NCBI GenBank assembly: GCA_026985095.1 | Contig: JALSQW010000029.1 | Coordinates: 124,001-188,000, forward strand | Direction of reading: 5' to 3' | DNA length: 64,000 nucleotides | Source: Acidimicrobiia bacterium | GTDB lineage: Bacteria > Actinomycetota > Acidimicrobiia > Spongiisociales > UBA5794 | In this document: positions 9,028 through 17,654 of the stretch, one piece after another | Numbering within the stretch: the first letter of the stretch is position 1 | How the letters are laid out: the number at the start of each line of letters is the position of its first letter | Program-made: the position numbers and the translations under genes | The notes under the pieces: model-generated | Databases searched by the model: none | Told to the model about the DNA's origin: nothing | The model's input: the letters and a program-made list of their open reading frames with translations, nothing else

Positions 9028-10464
9028 ATGATCCAACGTTCTCTGCCGGTCGTCATCCAGGGAGGGATGGGTGCCGGCGTTTCCGACTGGCGCCTCGCCC
9101 GCGCCGTCGCCTCGCTCGGTCACCTCGGGGTCGTCTCGGGCACCGCCATCGACACCATCTTCGTCCGCCGCCTCCAACAGGGCGACCCCGGCGGGCACAT
9201 GCGCCGCGGTCTGGCCGCCTTCCCGATCCCCGACATGGCCGCCGAGATCCTCGACCGGTACTTCGTCGAAGGCGGCAAGGACGCGTCGGCACGGTTCAAG
9301 ACCAAGCCCATGTTCTCGGTCGACATCCCGCGACCCCTCGAAGAGCTGACCGTCGTCGCCAACTTCGTGGAGGTGTACCTCGCCAAGGAAGGACACGACG
9401 GTCCGGTGGGGGTCAACTACCTCGAGAAGGTCCAGATCCCCACATTGCCGTCCCTGTTCGGAGCGATGCTCGCCGGCGTCGACTACGTGCTGATGGGGGC
9501 CGGCATCCCGAAGTTCATCCCCGGGATCATGGACGCCCTGGCCGCCGGCCGCCCGGTCGAGCTGAAGCTCGACGTCAAGGGCACCGCCAGGGGTGAGTCG
9601 GTCGTCACCACCTTCGACCCAGCCCCGTACGTTCGGGCCGGAGCGCCGCTGCCGCATCGGGGGCGGTTCATCGCCATCATCGCCTCGCACATCCTGGGCA
9701 CCATGCTCGCCAAGAAGGCCGAGCCGCCGGTGGACGGGTTCGTGATCGAAGGACCGACGGCCGGCGGGCACAACGCGCCGCCCCGCGGCAAGCTCGTCCT
9801 CGCCGAGACGGGCGAGCCGCTGTACGGAGAACGGGACGTCGTCGATCTGGGCGTCATGCGTGAGCTCGGGCTCCCGTTCTGGCTCGCCGGCGGCTACGCC
9901 GAGCCGGAGAAGGTCGCCGAGGCGCTGGCGGAAGGCGCCGCCGGGGTGCAGGTCGGCACCGCCTTCGCCTACTGCGAGGAGTCGGGGTTCACCGCCGAGA
10001 TCAAGGCCGAGGTGCTCCGCCGCTCCATCGAAGGCACCGCCCGCATCTTCACCGATCCCGTCGCCTCCCCGACCGGGTTCCCGTTCAAGGTCGTCCCCCT
10101 CGAAGGCACGATGTCCGAAGACGACGTGTACGCCGAACGTACCAGGGTCTGCGATCTCGGGTACCTGCGGACCCCGTACAAGAAGGGCGATGGATCCGTG
10201 GGGTGGCGGTGTCCCGCCGAGCCGGTCGACCACTTCGTCCGCAAGGGCGGCAGCGAACGAGAGACGGTCGGCCGCAAATGCCTGTGCAACGCGCTGCTGA
10301 CCAACATCGGCCTCGGACAGATCCGCCGCGACGGTTCGAGGGAGAAACCGCTCATCACCTCGGGCGACGACGTCGCCCACGTCGCCCGTTTCCTGCGCCC
10401 CGGGCAGACGACCTACACCGCCGCCGACGTGGTCGCCTACCTGATGGCCGACGTGCTCGTCTGA
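9028..10464 (+). CDS. Nitronate monooxygenase-like FMN enzyme (2-nitropropane dioxygenase family)
   Basis: A 478-residue TIM-barrel flavoprotein of the family that includes nitronate monooxygenase, FabK and PfaD. It begins PVVIQGGMGAGVSDWRLA, contains a putative flavin-binding GPTAGGHNAPPRGK segment and the later AGGYAEPEKVAEAL and GAAGVQVGTAFA phosphate-binding loops. A C-terminal region of about 100 residues holds conserved-looking cysteines (GWRCPAEP and GRKCLCNALLTNIGLGQ), as in longer members of the family. Substrate cannot be assigned: nitroalkane detoxification and enoyl reduction are both possible. It stands alone between a peroxiredoxin and a small membrane protein, without fatty-acid or polyketide synthase genes. 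Confidence 0.8.
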   Translation: MIQRSLPVVIQGGMGAGVSDWRLARAVASLGHLGVVSGTAIDTIFVRRLQQGDPGGHMRRGLAAFPIPDMAAEILDRYFVEGGKDASARFKTKPMFSVDIPRPLEELTVVANFVEVYLAKEGHDGPVGVNYLEKVQIPTLPSLFGAMLAGVDYVLMGAGIPKFIPGIMDALAAGRPVELKLDVKGTARGESVVTTFDPAPYVRAGAPLPHRGRFIAIIASHILGTMLAKKAEPPVDGFVIEGPTAGGHNAPPRGKLVLAETGEPLYGERDVVDLGVMRELGLPFWLAGGYAEPEKVAEALAEGAAGVQVGTAFAYCEESGFTAEIKAEVLRRSIEGTARIFTDPVASPTGFPFKVVPLEGTMSEDDVYAERTRVCDLGYLRTPYKKGDGSVGWRCPAEPVDHFVRKGGSERETVGRKCLCNALLTNIGLGQIRRDGSREKPLITSGDDVAHVARFLRPGQTTYTAADVVAYLMADVLV

Positions 10465-10476
10465 GACGTCGCTGCG

Positions 10477-10866
10477 ATGTACCTCGCCGCCCTCGCCATG
10501 GTCGTCGGGGGAGCGTTCGTCATCGCCGTGGGGCGGAGAGCCACGTCGGGCCGTCTCCCACGTGACGGTCACGGAGGCGTCCGGACCCGGATCACGACCC
10601 TGTCCGACGACACGTGGTACCCGTCCCAGCGCGTGGCCGGCCCGTGGATCGTCGCGTCCGGATCGGCCATCGCCTTCGGGGGATCCATCATCTTCATGGC
10701 TCGGCCCGACGATGACACCGGCTTGACGATCGCAGCGTCGGCGGCGTTGATCGCCGGGGTCGCCGCCCTCGTCGGAGCCCTGCTCGCGAGCCGGGTGGCA
10801 CATGGTGTCGTCGAGGCGGAGGGCGGCCAGGGCCGGGCGGATCGCCCGGGGAAGTCGGTGAACTAG
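10477..10866 (+). CDS. SdpI-like small membrane protein
   Basis: A 129-residue protein with three hydrophobic segments (about 1-17, 52-72 and 82-103). Between the first two is [20 protein letters not shown], which resembles the conserved region of the SdpI/YhfL domain where an R-T-x-x-T-L-x-D-x-x-W-Y pattern precedes a membrane helix. Bacillus SdpI gives immunity to the toxin SdpC; in most bacteria the domain has no known role, and no toxin gene is next to it here. It starts 12 bases after the preceding stop, so it may be co-transcribed with the flavoenzyme. Confidence 0.6.
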   Translation: MYLAALAMVVGGAFVIAVGRRATSGRLPRDGHGGVRTRITTLSDDTWYPSQRVAGPWIVASGSAIAFGGSIIFMARPDDDTGLTIAASAALIAGVAALVGALLASRVAHGVVEAEGGQGRADRPGKSVN

Positions 10867-10869
10867 CCT
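10864..10869 (+). promoter_or_regulatory. -10 element of a leaderless promoter for the B12-domain gene and sucCD
   Basis: TAGCCT lies 8 bases before the ATG at 10878. It overlaps the stop codon (TAG) of the small membrane protein. No ribosome site precedes the ATG. Confidence 0.5.
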
Positions 10870-10877
10870 GGGGCGCC

Positions 10878-11306
10878 ATGCCGCCTCGAGTGCTCATCGC
10901 CAAACCCGGGCTCGACGGCCACGACCGTGGAGCGAAGATCGTCGCCCGCGCCCTGCGCGACGCAGGATGTGAGGTGATCTACTCCGGTCTCCACCAGACC
11001 CCGGAGCAGATCGCCGAGACGGCGATCCAGGAGGACGTCGCCGCCGTGGGTCTCTCGACGCTCTCGGGCGCCCACCTCGTCCTGTTCCCGAGGGTCGTCG
11101 AGGCGCTCGCGGCGCGCGGTGCGGACGACATCATCGTGTTCGGCGGCGGTGTCATCCCCGACCGTGACGTCGCCACCCTCAAGGAGGCAGGCATCGCCGA
11201 GGTGTTCACGCCCGGCACATCGCTCGAGACGATCCAACGGTGGGTCGTCGAACATCTCGAAGGTCGAGACAGGGCCGAGGCAGGGCCAGAAGGAGAGACA
11301 GTGTGA
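10878..11306 (+). CDS. Cobalamin-binding domain protein, methylmalonyl-CoA mutase C-terminal type
   Basis: A 142-residue protein consisting only of the B12-binding Rossmann domain found at the C-terminus of methylmalonyl-CoA mutase. The base-off/His-on motif DxHxxG is present in [10 protein letters not shown], followed by STLSGAHL and a glycine-rich GGGVIPDRD loop that contact the cobalamin tail. In organisms with split acyl-CoA mutases this is the small subunit, paired with a separate catalytic barrel; no barrel gene is in this window. Its stop overlaps the sucC start, which supports a job in making succinyl-CoA from propionyl-CoA through methylmalonyl-CoA. Confidence 0.88.
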   Translation: MPPRVLIAKPGLDGHDRGAKIVARALRDAGCEVIYSGLHQTPEQIAETAIQEDVAAVGLSTLSGAHLVLFPRVVEALAARGADDIIVFGGGVIPDRDVATLKEAGIAEVFTPGTSLETIQRWVVEHLEGRDRAEAGPEGETV

Positions 11307-12526
11307 AGATCCACGAGTACCAGGCCAAGGCGCTCATGAAGGAGCGCGGGATCACGGTTCCCGAAGGGCGGGTGGCGACCACCGTCGACGAGGCCGTGGC
11401 TGCGGTTCGCCCGCTGATCGAGTCGACGGGCAACCCCGTGGTGGTCCTCAAGTCCCAGATCCACGCCGGCGGCCGCGGCAAGGGTCGGTTCAAGGAGCAT
11501 CCCGACGTCGGTGGCGTCAACGTCGTCACCGCAGGCGTCGAGGGCGGGATCGAAGCCGCCGAGGAGGCCGTCCGCACCCTGGCCACCAAGATGTTGGGTT
11601 CGACGCTGGTGACCGTCCAGACCGGGCCGGAGGGCAAGAAGGTGAACCGCCTCTACGTCGAACAGGGGATCGACATCGCCGAGGAGCTCTACCTGTCGGT
11701 ACTGCTCGACCGGGCCATCTCGCGCAACGTCGTCATGGCCTCCACCGAAGGCGGAACGGAGATCGAGGTGGTCGCCGCCGAGACCCCCGACAAGATCCTT
11801 CGCGAGCCGATCGACCCGGCGTTCGGGCTCCTTCCGTTCCAGGCCAAGCGCGTCGCCTGGTCCCTCGGACTCGACGGCGACGCCCACCGCAACGGTGTCG
11901 CGTTCCTGACCGCCTTGACGAAGGCCGCGGTCGAGCTCGACACCGACCTCGTCGAGATCAACCCGTTGGTGGTCACCACCGACGGGGCGGTGATGGCCCT
12001 CGACGGCAAGATGAGTTTCGAAGCGAACGCGCTCTACCGGCATCCCGACGTCGTCGGGCTGCGGGACCTCACCGAGGAGGACCCCGAAGAGCTGGAAGCC
12101 AAGGAACACGGACTGTCCTTCATCAAGCTCGACGGCACCATCGGATGCATGGTCAACGGCGCAGGACTGGCGATGGCCACCATGGACATCATCAAGTACT
12201 TCGGCGGTGAACCGGCCAACTTCCTCGACGTCGGCGGCGGTGCCAACGTCGACCAGATCACCGCAGCGTTCAAGATCATCACCAAGGATCCCGACGTCAA
12301 GGGGATCTTCGTGAACATCTTCGGCGGGATCATGCGTTGCGACACGATCGCCGAAGGTGTCGTCGCCGCGGTCGAGGAGGTCGGGTTGACCGTCCCGCTG
12401 GTGGTTCGGCTGGAGGGCACCAACGTCGAGCTGGGGAAGCAGATCATCGACGGATCCGGGCTCAACGTCGTGAGCGCGGCCGACATGAAGGATGGAGCGA
12501 ACAAGATCGTGGAGCTGGCCGGATGA
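11303..12526 (+). CDS. sucC: Succinate-CoA ligase (ADP/GDP-forming) beta subunit
   Basis: The 407-residue nucleotide- and succinate-binding subunit of succinyl-CoA synthetase, a little longer than the 388 residues of the E. coli enzyme. The ATP-grasp fold begins [17 protein letters not shown], with the phosphate loop [22 protein letters not shown] and a C-terminal GGGANVDQI and [11 protein letters not shown] segment that meets the alpha subunit. The GTG at 11303 is chosen because AGGAGAG lies at 11291-11297 and it overlaps the preceding stop as GTGA. It works with SucD in the TCA cycle to make nucleoside triphosphate from succinyl-CoA. Confidence 0.96.
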   Translation: MKIHEYQAKALMKERGITVPEGRVATTVDEAVAAVRPLIESTGNPVVVLKSQIHAGGRGKGRFKEHPDVGGVNVVTAGVEGGIEAAEEAVRTLATKMLGSTLVTVQTGPEGKKVNRLYVEQGIDIAEELYLSVLLDRAISRNVVMASTEGGTEIEVVAAETPDKILREPIDPAFGLLPFQAKRVAWSLGLDGDAHRNGVAFLTALTKAAVELDTDLVEINPLVVTTDGAVMALDGKMSFEANALYRHPDVVGLRDLTEEDPEELEAKEHGLSFIKLDGTIGCMVNGAGLAMATMDIIKYFGGEPANFLDVGGGANVDQITAAFKIITKDPDVKGIFVNIFGGIMRCDTIAEGVVAAVEEVGLTVPLVVRLEGTNVELGKQIIDGSGLNVVSAADMKDGANKIVELAG

Positions 12527-13452
12527 GCATCTTGGTGGGCAAGGCAACGAAGGTCATCGTTCAGGGGCTCGGTCGGACAGGACGTTTCCACACCGACAAG
12601 GCCATCGCCTACGGCACAAGGATCGTCGGCGCGGTGCATCCGAGTCGGGCCGGCGAGGTCGAGGTGTTCGAAGGGGACACCGACCATTCCGGGGTACCGG
12701 GCCGTCCCGACACCTACCGGGTGGAGGTGCCGATCTTCCGCAGCGTCGTGGACGCGATGGCGGCCACCGGGGCGGACGCGTCCGTGGTCTACGTGCCGCC
12801 GCCGTTCGCTGCCGACGCGATCATGGAAGCCGCCGACGCCGGCATGCCTCTGGTGATCACCATCACCGAGGGCATCCCGGTCGCCGACATGGTCGTCGCC
12901 AAGCGCTATCTCGAAGGCAGGGACACCCGGCTCGTGGGGCCGAACTGCCCCGGGGTCATCACGCCCCGTGAATGCAAGATCGGGATCATGCCCGGGTACA
13001 TCCACGCGCCGGGCCGGGTCGGTGTCGTGAGCCGCTCAGGGACCCTGACCTACGAGGCGGTCTACCAGCTCACCCAGAACGGTCTCGGGCAGACGACCGC
13101 CGTCGGCATCGGAGGTGATCCGGTCAACGGGACCGACTTCGTCGACGTCCTGCGGTCGTTCAACGACGATCCTGCCACCGAGGGCGTGATCATGATCGGC
13201 GAGATCGGCGGTACCGCCGAGGAGGAAGCCGCCGCCTGGATCGCGGCCAACATGACGAAACCCGTCGCCGGGTTCATCGCCGGGACGACGGCGCCTCCGG
13301 GCAAGCGGATGGGCCATGCCGGTGCGATCATCTCGGGTGGGAAGGGAACGGCGGCGGCCAAGATCGAGGCGCTGGAGGCGGCCGGAGTCGTCATGGCGCC
13401 GACCCCCACCGACATGGGTCAGGCGATGGCCGAGGCGTTGGAGCGGGCATGA
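12523..13452 (+). CDS. sucD: Succinate-CoA ligase alpha subunit
   Basis: A 309-residue CoA-binding and phosphohistidine subunit. The N-terminal Rossmann domain binds CoA ([20 protein letters not shown]), [10 protein letters not shown] and [10 protein letters not shown] are the usual signatures, and the active-site histidine that carries phosphate is H265 in KRMGHAGAI. Two small insertions around 46-65 make it longer than the E. coli protein (289 residues). Its ATG overlaps the sucC stop as ATGA, so the two subunits are translationally coupled. Confidence 0.96.
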   Translation: MSILVGKATKVIVQGLGRTGRFHTDKAIAYGTRIVGAVHPSRAGEVEVFEGDTDHSGVPGRPDTYRVEVPIFRSVVDAMAATGADASVVYVPPPFAADAIMEAADAGMPLVITITEGIPVADMVVAKRYLEGRDTRLVGPNCPGVITPRECKIGIMPGYIHAPGRVGVVSRSGTLTYEAVYQLTQNGLGQTTAVGIGGDPVNGTDFVDVLRSFNDDPATEGVIMIGEIGGTAEEEAAAWIAANMTKPVAGFIAGTTAPPGKRMGHAGAIISGGKGTAAAKIEALEAAGVVMAPTPTDMGQAMAEALERA

Positions 13453-13465
13453 GGCCGTCGAGCCG

Positions 13466-14068
13466 GTGACCGAACTCGTCACCGGCCTGACGCTCGGGTT
13501 GGCGGCCGGTCTCGCTCCCGGGCCGCTCCAGGCCCTCATCGTGACGACCACCCTCCATCGGGGGTTCGGTGCCGGTTGGCGGGTCGCGATCGCGCCCTTG
13601 CTGACCGACGTGGTGATCGTCTCGCTGTCGGTCGCCGTGCTGTCGGTCCTCCCCGACGCGGTGCTCACGGGGCTGACCGTCGTGGGAGGCACGTTGCTGG
13701 TGGGTCTCGGTGTAGCCGAGCTCGTGCGGGCCCGTCGTCCCCTCCCGCCCGAGGATGCCGGGGGTTCGTCGAAGGATCTTGCCACCGGTGCGCTCGTCAA
13801 CGTGACGAACCCGCACGCTTGGCTGTTCTGGGTGACCGCAGGCGGGCCGCTGCTGATCAGGCTGTACCGCGCATCCCCGCCGACGGCGGTCGGGTTCCTG
13901 GCGGCGTTCTACCTGGCCCTCGTGGGGTCGAAGGTGGGTCTGGCCGCCGTCGTCGCCGCCGTGCGTCACCAGCTCGGCGACCGTGCGCGGCGAAGGCTCC
14001 TGGCGGCGGGAGGGCTGTTGCTCGTCGCCGGCGGGGTCCTCATCGTCGTCGGCGGGCTGCCCGGCTGA
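13466..14068 (+). CDS. LysE/RhtB family membrane transporter
   Basis: A 200-residue protein with six likely membrane helices. The first carries the family signature GLAAGLAPGPLQALIVTTTL, and the middle has NVTNPHAWLFWVTAGGP, matching the NPK/NPH-x-W motif of amino-acid exporters. Substrate is unknown: family members export basic amino acids, homoserine, threonine or cadmium. The GTG at 13466 keeps the full first helix and lies 13 bases after sucD, so it may be read through from that operon. It converges with the LLM oxidoreductase gene 23 bases further on. Confidence 0.8.
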   Translation: MTELVTGLTLGLAAGLAPGPLQALIVTTTLHRGFGAGWRVAIAPLLTDVVIVSLSVAVLSVLPDAVLTGLTVVGGTLLVGLGVAELVRARRPLPPEDAGGSSKDLATGALVNVTNPHAWLFWVTAGGPLLIRLYRASPPTAVGFLAAFYLALVGSKVGLAAVVAAVRHQLGDRARRRLLAAGGLLLVAGGVLIVVGGLPG

Positions 14069-14091
14069 TCCGGGGACGCTTCGCGGCGGGA

Positions 14092-14961
14092 TCAGTCGTC
14101 GGTCACTGCCGCGGAGCGGACGACCTCGGCGTATCGGTCGAGGCGTTCCACGATGGCGGGTTCGGGATCCGGCGGGAGAGAGAGGACGGCCCGAGCGATC
14201 CCTTGCTCGGCCAGGCTGGTGAGGATCCTCGGGTCGGCGGGGACGCCGAACATGCCGAGCTCGACGTCGTCGCGGGGTCGTCCGGCGGCTTCGAGCGCAT
14301 CGCCGAGCTGTTCGAGCTTGGCGTCGTCGATGCCGTGCCGGCCGTAGATGGGCATCCATCCGTCGCAGAACTCGGCGATGTGGGCGAAGGTCTTGGGACC
14401 CGCGCCGCCACCCATCACGATCGGCGGGTGGGGCTCCTGCACCGGCTTGGGCCATGCCCAGCTCGGCTCGAAGTCGACGTACGTGCCGTGGAACTCCGCC
14501 ACGTCCTCGGTCCACAGCGCCTTCATCGCCAGGACCTTCTCGCGCAGGATGTCGCGGCGGTACCGGAAGGGGACGCCGTGGTCCTCCACCTCTTCCCGGT
14601 TCCAGCCGTACCCGATCCCGAAGACGAACCGCCCGCCCGACAGCGTGTCCAGCGAAGCGACCTCCTTGGCCAGCCACAGCGGGTCGCGCTGGGCGACCAG
14701 GGTGATGCCGGAACAGAGCCGGATGGTGGAGGTCCTCGCCGCGGCGGCGCCGAGGGCGACGAACTGGTCGTGGGTTCGCCAGTACATCTCGGGGAGCGGG
14801 GGAGCGTCCTTCTGCCCGCCCCAGGGGGTCTTGCGGCTGACCGGGATGTGGCTGTGCTCGGGGAACCACAGAGATTCGAAGCCGCGGTCCTCGGCGGCGA
14901 CGGCGAGCTCCACCGGCTGGATGGCCGTGTCGGTGGGGAACATCATGACCCCGACGTACAT
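14092..14961 (-). CDS. LLM class oxidoreductase, probably F420-dependent
   Basis: A 289-residue luciferase-like (beta/alpha)8 barrel. Family signs are the start MYVGVMMFPTDTAIQP, FESLWFPEHSHIP, the GGRFVFGIGYGWNREE segment that binds the deazaflavin phosphate, and GGGAGPKTFAHIAEFCDGW near 195-215. This pattern is typical of actinobacterial TIGR03619-type F420-dependent oxidoreductases. The substrate is not predictable. The start is supported by AGGAGG eight bases upstream. It lies 34 bases after the epimerase gene on the same strand and is probably in its operon. Confidence 0.85.
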   Translation of the reverse strand: MYVGVMMFPTDTAIQPVELAVAAEDRGFESLWFPEHSHIPVSRKTPWGGQKDAPPLPEMYWRTHDQFVALGAAAARTSTIRLCSGITLVAQRDPLWLAKEVASLDTLSGGRFVFGIGYGWNREEVEDHGVPFRYRRDILREKVLAMKALWTEDVAEFHGTYVDFEPSWAWPKPVQEPHPPIVMGGGAGPKTFAHIAEFCDGWMPIYGRHGIDDAKLEQLGDALEAAGRPRDDVELGMFGVPADPRILTSLAEQGIARAVLSLPPDPEPAIVERLDRYAEVVRSAAVTDD

Positions 14962-14995
14962 GTCTCCTCCTGTGGTGATGATCGGGAAGGTCCAC

Positions 14996-15976
14996 TCACC
15001 GCTCGGCGGCCTCGTCGAGCAGCGTTGGGATGTACTCGGCGAAGCCCTCTCGGAGCGACACCGGCGAGAACCCGAGCTGTTGGGTCGCCTTCGTGTGGTC
15101 GCCCAGGTAGGTGACCCCGGCGGCGACACGGAGGCTCTCGGCTTGGCCCGCCGCGGGTGGGACGACCTTCGCCAGCGCACCGACGGTTCCCGCGAGGGCC
15201 CGCATGGCCGAGACGGGGATCTGGAAGCGTGGTGGTCTCGTGCCGGCGATCTCGGCTGCCAGCGTCAGGGCCCCGGACAAGGACTCGGGCGGTCCGGCCA
15301 CGATGTACGACTCGCCGGCGACGCCGTGGTCCATGGCCAGGCGATGGGCCGTCGCCGTGTCCGCCACGGTGGCCCAGCAGTAGGCGTTCCCCACGGGCAC
15401 GGCGGGAAGACGGCCGCGGAGGGATCGGGTGAGGACATCGGCGATGGCCGAGTGGTCGCGAGGTCCGTAGATCGCCCCGGGCATGACGACGACCAGCGGC
15501 AGGCCCTGTGCCATCATGGGCTCTGCGACGAGCCGGTGCGCCTCCCACTTCGTCCGGTCGTAGTGGCTCAGGTGGGGACCGTCGTAGCGGTAGGACTCGT
15601 CGACGACCTTCCCGTGGGTGTTCGAGTTGATCGCCAAGGTGCTGGTGTAGACCCCTCTCGGGATCTCGAGCTCGGCCATGAGCTCGAGGACGTTGCGCGT
15701 CCCTCCGACGTTGACCGCTTCGAGCGGCGCCGGGTCTCGGACGCCGACCCGGTAGACGCCGGCGACGTGGAACACGCCGTCGACGCCACGCATCGGTCCG
15801 CGCATCGAGTCCTTGTCGGTGACGTCCCCTCGGTGGACCTCGGCGCCCAGGTCCGCGAGCCACGGAGATCGTTCCGGGGCGCGGACGACGGCGACGATCT
15901 CGTGGCCGTCGGTGGCGAGTTGCTCGGCGAGGACCCGACCGAGGAAGCCGGAGGCTCCGGTCATGAAGTAGCGCAT
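14996..15976 (-). CDS. NAD-dependent epimerase/dehydratase (extended SDR)
   Basis: A 326-residue extended short-chain dehydrogenase. The cofactor loop GxxGxxG is TGASGFLG at residues 6-13, and the catalytic Tyr-Lys pair is YDRTKWEAHRL, preceded by the serine/threonine region YTSTLAINSN. The NVGGTRNVLELM and GAIYGPRDHS segments place it with the dihydroflavonol reductase / hopanoid-associated sugar epimerase branch (HpnA-like). The exact substrate is unknown. The ATG at 15976 is preceded by a -10-like hexamer rather than a ribosome site. Confidence 0.82.
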   Translation of the reverse strand: MRYFMTGASGFLGRVLAEQLATDGHEIVAVVRAPERSPWLADLGAEVHRGDVTDKDSMRGPMRGVDGVFHVAGVYRVGVRDPAPLEAVNVGGTRNVLELMAELEIPRGVYTSTLAINSNTHGKVVDESYRYDGPHLSHYDRTKWEAHRLVAEPMMAQGLPLVVVMPGAIYGPRDHSAIADVLTRSLRGRLPAVPVGNAYCWATVADTATAHRLAMDHGVAGESYIVAGPPESLSGALTLAAEIAGTRPPRFQIPVSAMRALAGTVGALAKVVPPAAGQAESLRVAAGVTYLGDHTKATQQLGFSPVSLREGFAEYIPTLLDEAAER

Positions 15977-15983
15977 GGCGGGC

Positions 15984-15989
15984 ATCTTA
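15984..15989 (-). promoter_or_regulatory. -10 element of a leaderless promoter for the epimerase gene
   Basis: Read on the minus strand, TAAGAT lies 7 bases before the ATG at 15976. The element overlaps the last codon of the upstream ornithine cyclodeaminase-family gene. Confidence 0.4.
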
Positions 15990-16979
15990 CGGGGCGCTCG
16001 TCCCGGCGATGGCGATCGGGGTGCCTGCCCCCCGGGCGACCGCCCGGTCGTAGACGAGCCGGGTCGCGGCGACGTCTTCGACGCCGATCCCGAGGGATTC
16101 GAAGAGGGTGATGTCGTCGGTCGACCTGCGACCGGGGATCCGTCCCGCCAGCACCGCACCCACCTCGCCGATGATGTGGTCGGCGTCGATCGCGCCCTCC
16201 GTCAGCGGGATGACGAGGTCGCCGGCTTCGGCGAGGGCCGACTCCATCGAGTCGGTGAACACGCGGGAGCCGACGATGGTCGCGGTATCGACTTCCCTGG
16301 CGGTCGGTGTGGCCGAGCCGACGGCGTTGATGTGGGCTCCGGGGGTGACGAGGTCGCCGGTGAGGATCGGAGCGGTCGCCGCGGTGACCGTGCAGATGAC
16401 GTCGGCGCCGTCCACGGCGTCGGCGACCGTCGGCGCCACGGTGGCCGGTCGGGGCGCCTGCGCGGCGACGTGTTCGGCTTTGGCGCGGTCCCGTCCCCAG
16501 ATCCGGATCTGGGTGATGTCACGGACGAGGGGGATCGCCTCGAGGTGGCTGACCGCTTGGGCGCCGGTCCCGAGGATGGCCAGCACCGTGGTGTCGGATC
16601 GAGCGAGCGCGTCGGTGGCCACCGCGGACGCCGCGGCGGTGCGGACGGCCGTCATCTCGGTTGCGTCGACGATGGCGAGGAGCCGACCGAACTCGGTCTC
16701 GAAGAGCAGCACGACCCCTTGATGCGCGTCGTAGGGAGTGTTCGTGTTGGCGGGGAAGATCGAGATCACCTTCGTGCCCATGGCTGCCGACGGCGCCATG
16801 TAGGCGGGCATCGAGCCGAGGGCGCCTCGGCGGTCCGGGAGCCACAGCACGTCCCGGAGTGGCTGGACGGCTTCCCCGGTCGAATAGGCGATCATGGCTC
16901 GGCGGACCGCCTCGATGCAGTCGGTCATCGGCAGCAGCTCGCGTACCTCGTCCTGGGTGATGATCAGGGTCTCGTTCAT
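15987..16979 (-). CDS. Ornithine cyclodeaminase / mu-crystallin family protein
   Basis: A 330-residue NAD(P)-dependent enzyme of the ornithine cyclodeaminase, alanine dehydrogenase and mu-crystallin family. Visible are the substrate-binding MGTKVISIFPANTNTP strand, DATEMTAVRTAAASAVATD, the Rossmann loop ILGTGAQAVSHLEAI and the NAVGSATPTAREVD segment. The product could be proline from ornithine, a ketimine reductase or alanine dehydrogenase; sequence alone does not decide. It is divergent from purN with 57 bases between the starts and ends 10 bases before the epimerase ATG. Confidence 0.83.
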   Translation of the reverse strand: MNETLIITQDEVRELLPMTDCIEAVRRAMIAYSTGEAVQPLRDVLWLPDRRGALGSMPAYMAPSAAMGTKVISIFPANTNTPYDAHQGVVLLFETEFGRLLAIVDATEMTAVRTAAASAVATDALARSDTTVLAILGTGAQAVSHLEAIPLVRDITQIRIWGRDRAKAEHVAAQAPRPATVAPTVADAVDGADVICTVTAATAPILTGDLVTPGAHINAVGSATPTAREVDTATIVGSRVFTDSMESALAEAGDLVIPLTEGAIDADHIIGEVGAVLAGRIPGRRSTDDITLFESLGIGVEDVAATRLVYDRAVARGAGTPIAIAGTSAP

Positions 16980-17023
16980 GGTCACATCATCGCAGCATCG
17001 GCGGTGCGGCCGTGGGCAGTCCC

Positions 17024-17029
17024 TAACAT
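17024..17029 (+). promoter_or_regulatory. -10 element of a leaderless promoter for purN
   Basis: TAACAT lies 7 bases before the ATG at 17037. No ribosome site precedes the ATG. This would drive purN-purH-folD. Confidence 0.55.
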
Positions 17030-17036
17030 CGTGCCC

Positions 17037-17654
17037 ATGGATGCCAGCCGTCTCCGCGTCGCCGTGCTCGTCTCGGGGAGCGGCACGAACCTCCAGGCGC
17101 TCCTCGATCGGGCCCGACGACCGGACGCCGCCTACGAGGTGACGGTGGTGATCAGCGATCGGCCGGGCGTGCTCGGCCTTCGTCGGGCGGCCGCCGCCGG
17201 GGTGCCGGCGGTGGTCGTGGACTGGAAGGAACACGCATCACGGGCGGCGTTCACCGACGAGATCTGCCGTGTCGCCGCCGACCACGGAGTCGGGGCGCTC
17301 GTGCTCGCCGGGTTCATGCGGATCCTCGCGCCCGGAGCGACCGAGCGGTACCCCGATCGGATCATCAACGTGCATCCGGCCTTGCTCCCGGCCTTCCCCG
17401 GGGCACATGCCGTCGCGCAGGCGATCGCCTACGGCGTGAAGCTGTCGGGGGCGACGGTGCACTTCGTCGACGAGGAGGTCGATCACGGTCCGATCATCGC
17501 CCAGGAGGCCGTCCCGGTCGACCCCGGCGACGGCGAGGCCGAACTCCACGCTCGGATCCAGGCCGTGGAACATCGCCTGCTCCCCGATGTGGTCCAGGCC
17601 TTCGCCGAGGGGAAGATCACCGTGGAAGGGAGGATCGTGCGATGGGAGAAGTGA
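17037..17654 (+). CDS. purN: Phosphoribosylglycinamide formyltransferase
   Basis: The 205-residue GAR transformylase that transfers formyl from 10-formyl-tetrahydrofolate to GAR in purine synthesis. It opens RVAVLVSGSGTNLQALLD (phosphate loop) and holds the catalytic triad region INVHPALLPAFPGAHAV with its Asn and His, followed by the Asp in GATVHFVDEEVDHGPII. The first bases of purH lie inside its end (13-base overlap). Together with folD downstream, which supplies the formyl-folate, it forms a one-carbon and purine operon. Confidence 0.95.
   Translation: MDASRLRVAVLVSGSGTNLQALLDRARRPDAAYEVTVVISDRPGVLGLRRAAAAGVPAVVVDWKEHASRAAFTDEICRVAADHGVGALVLAGFMRILAPGATERYPDRIINVHPALLPAFPGAHAVAQAIAYGVKLSGATVHFVDEEVDHGPIIAQEAVPVDPGDGEAELHARIQAVEHRLLPDVVQAFAEGKITVEGRIVRWEK

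Noticed and set aside
10477-10866. Toxin-immunity role for the SdpI-like protein
   Set aside because: No SdpC-like toxin or SdpR-like regulator is adjacent. The domain is widespread without that function.
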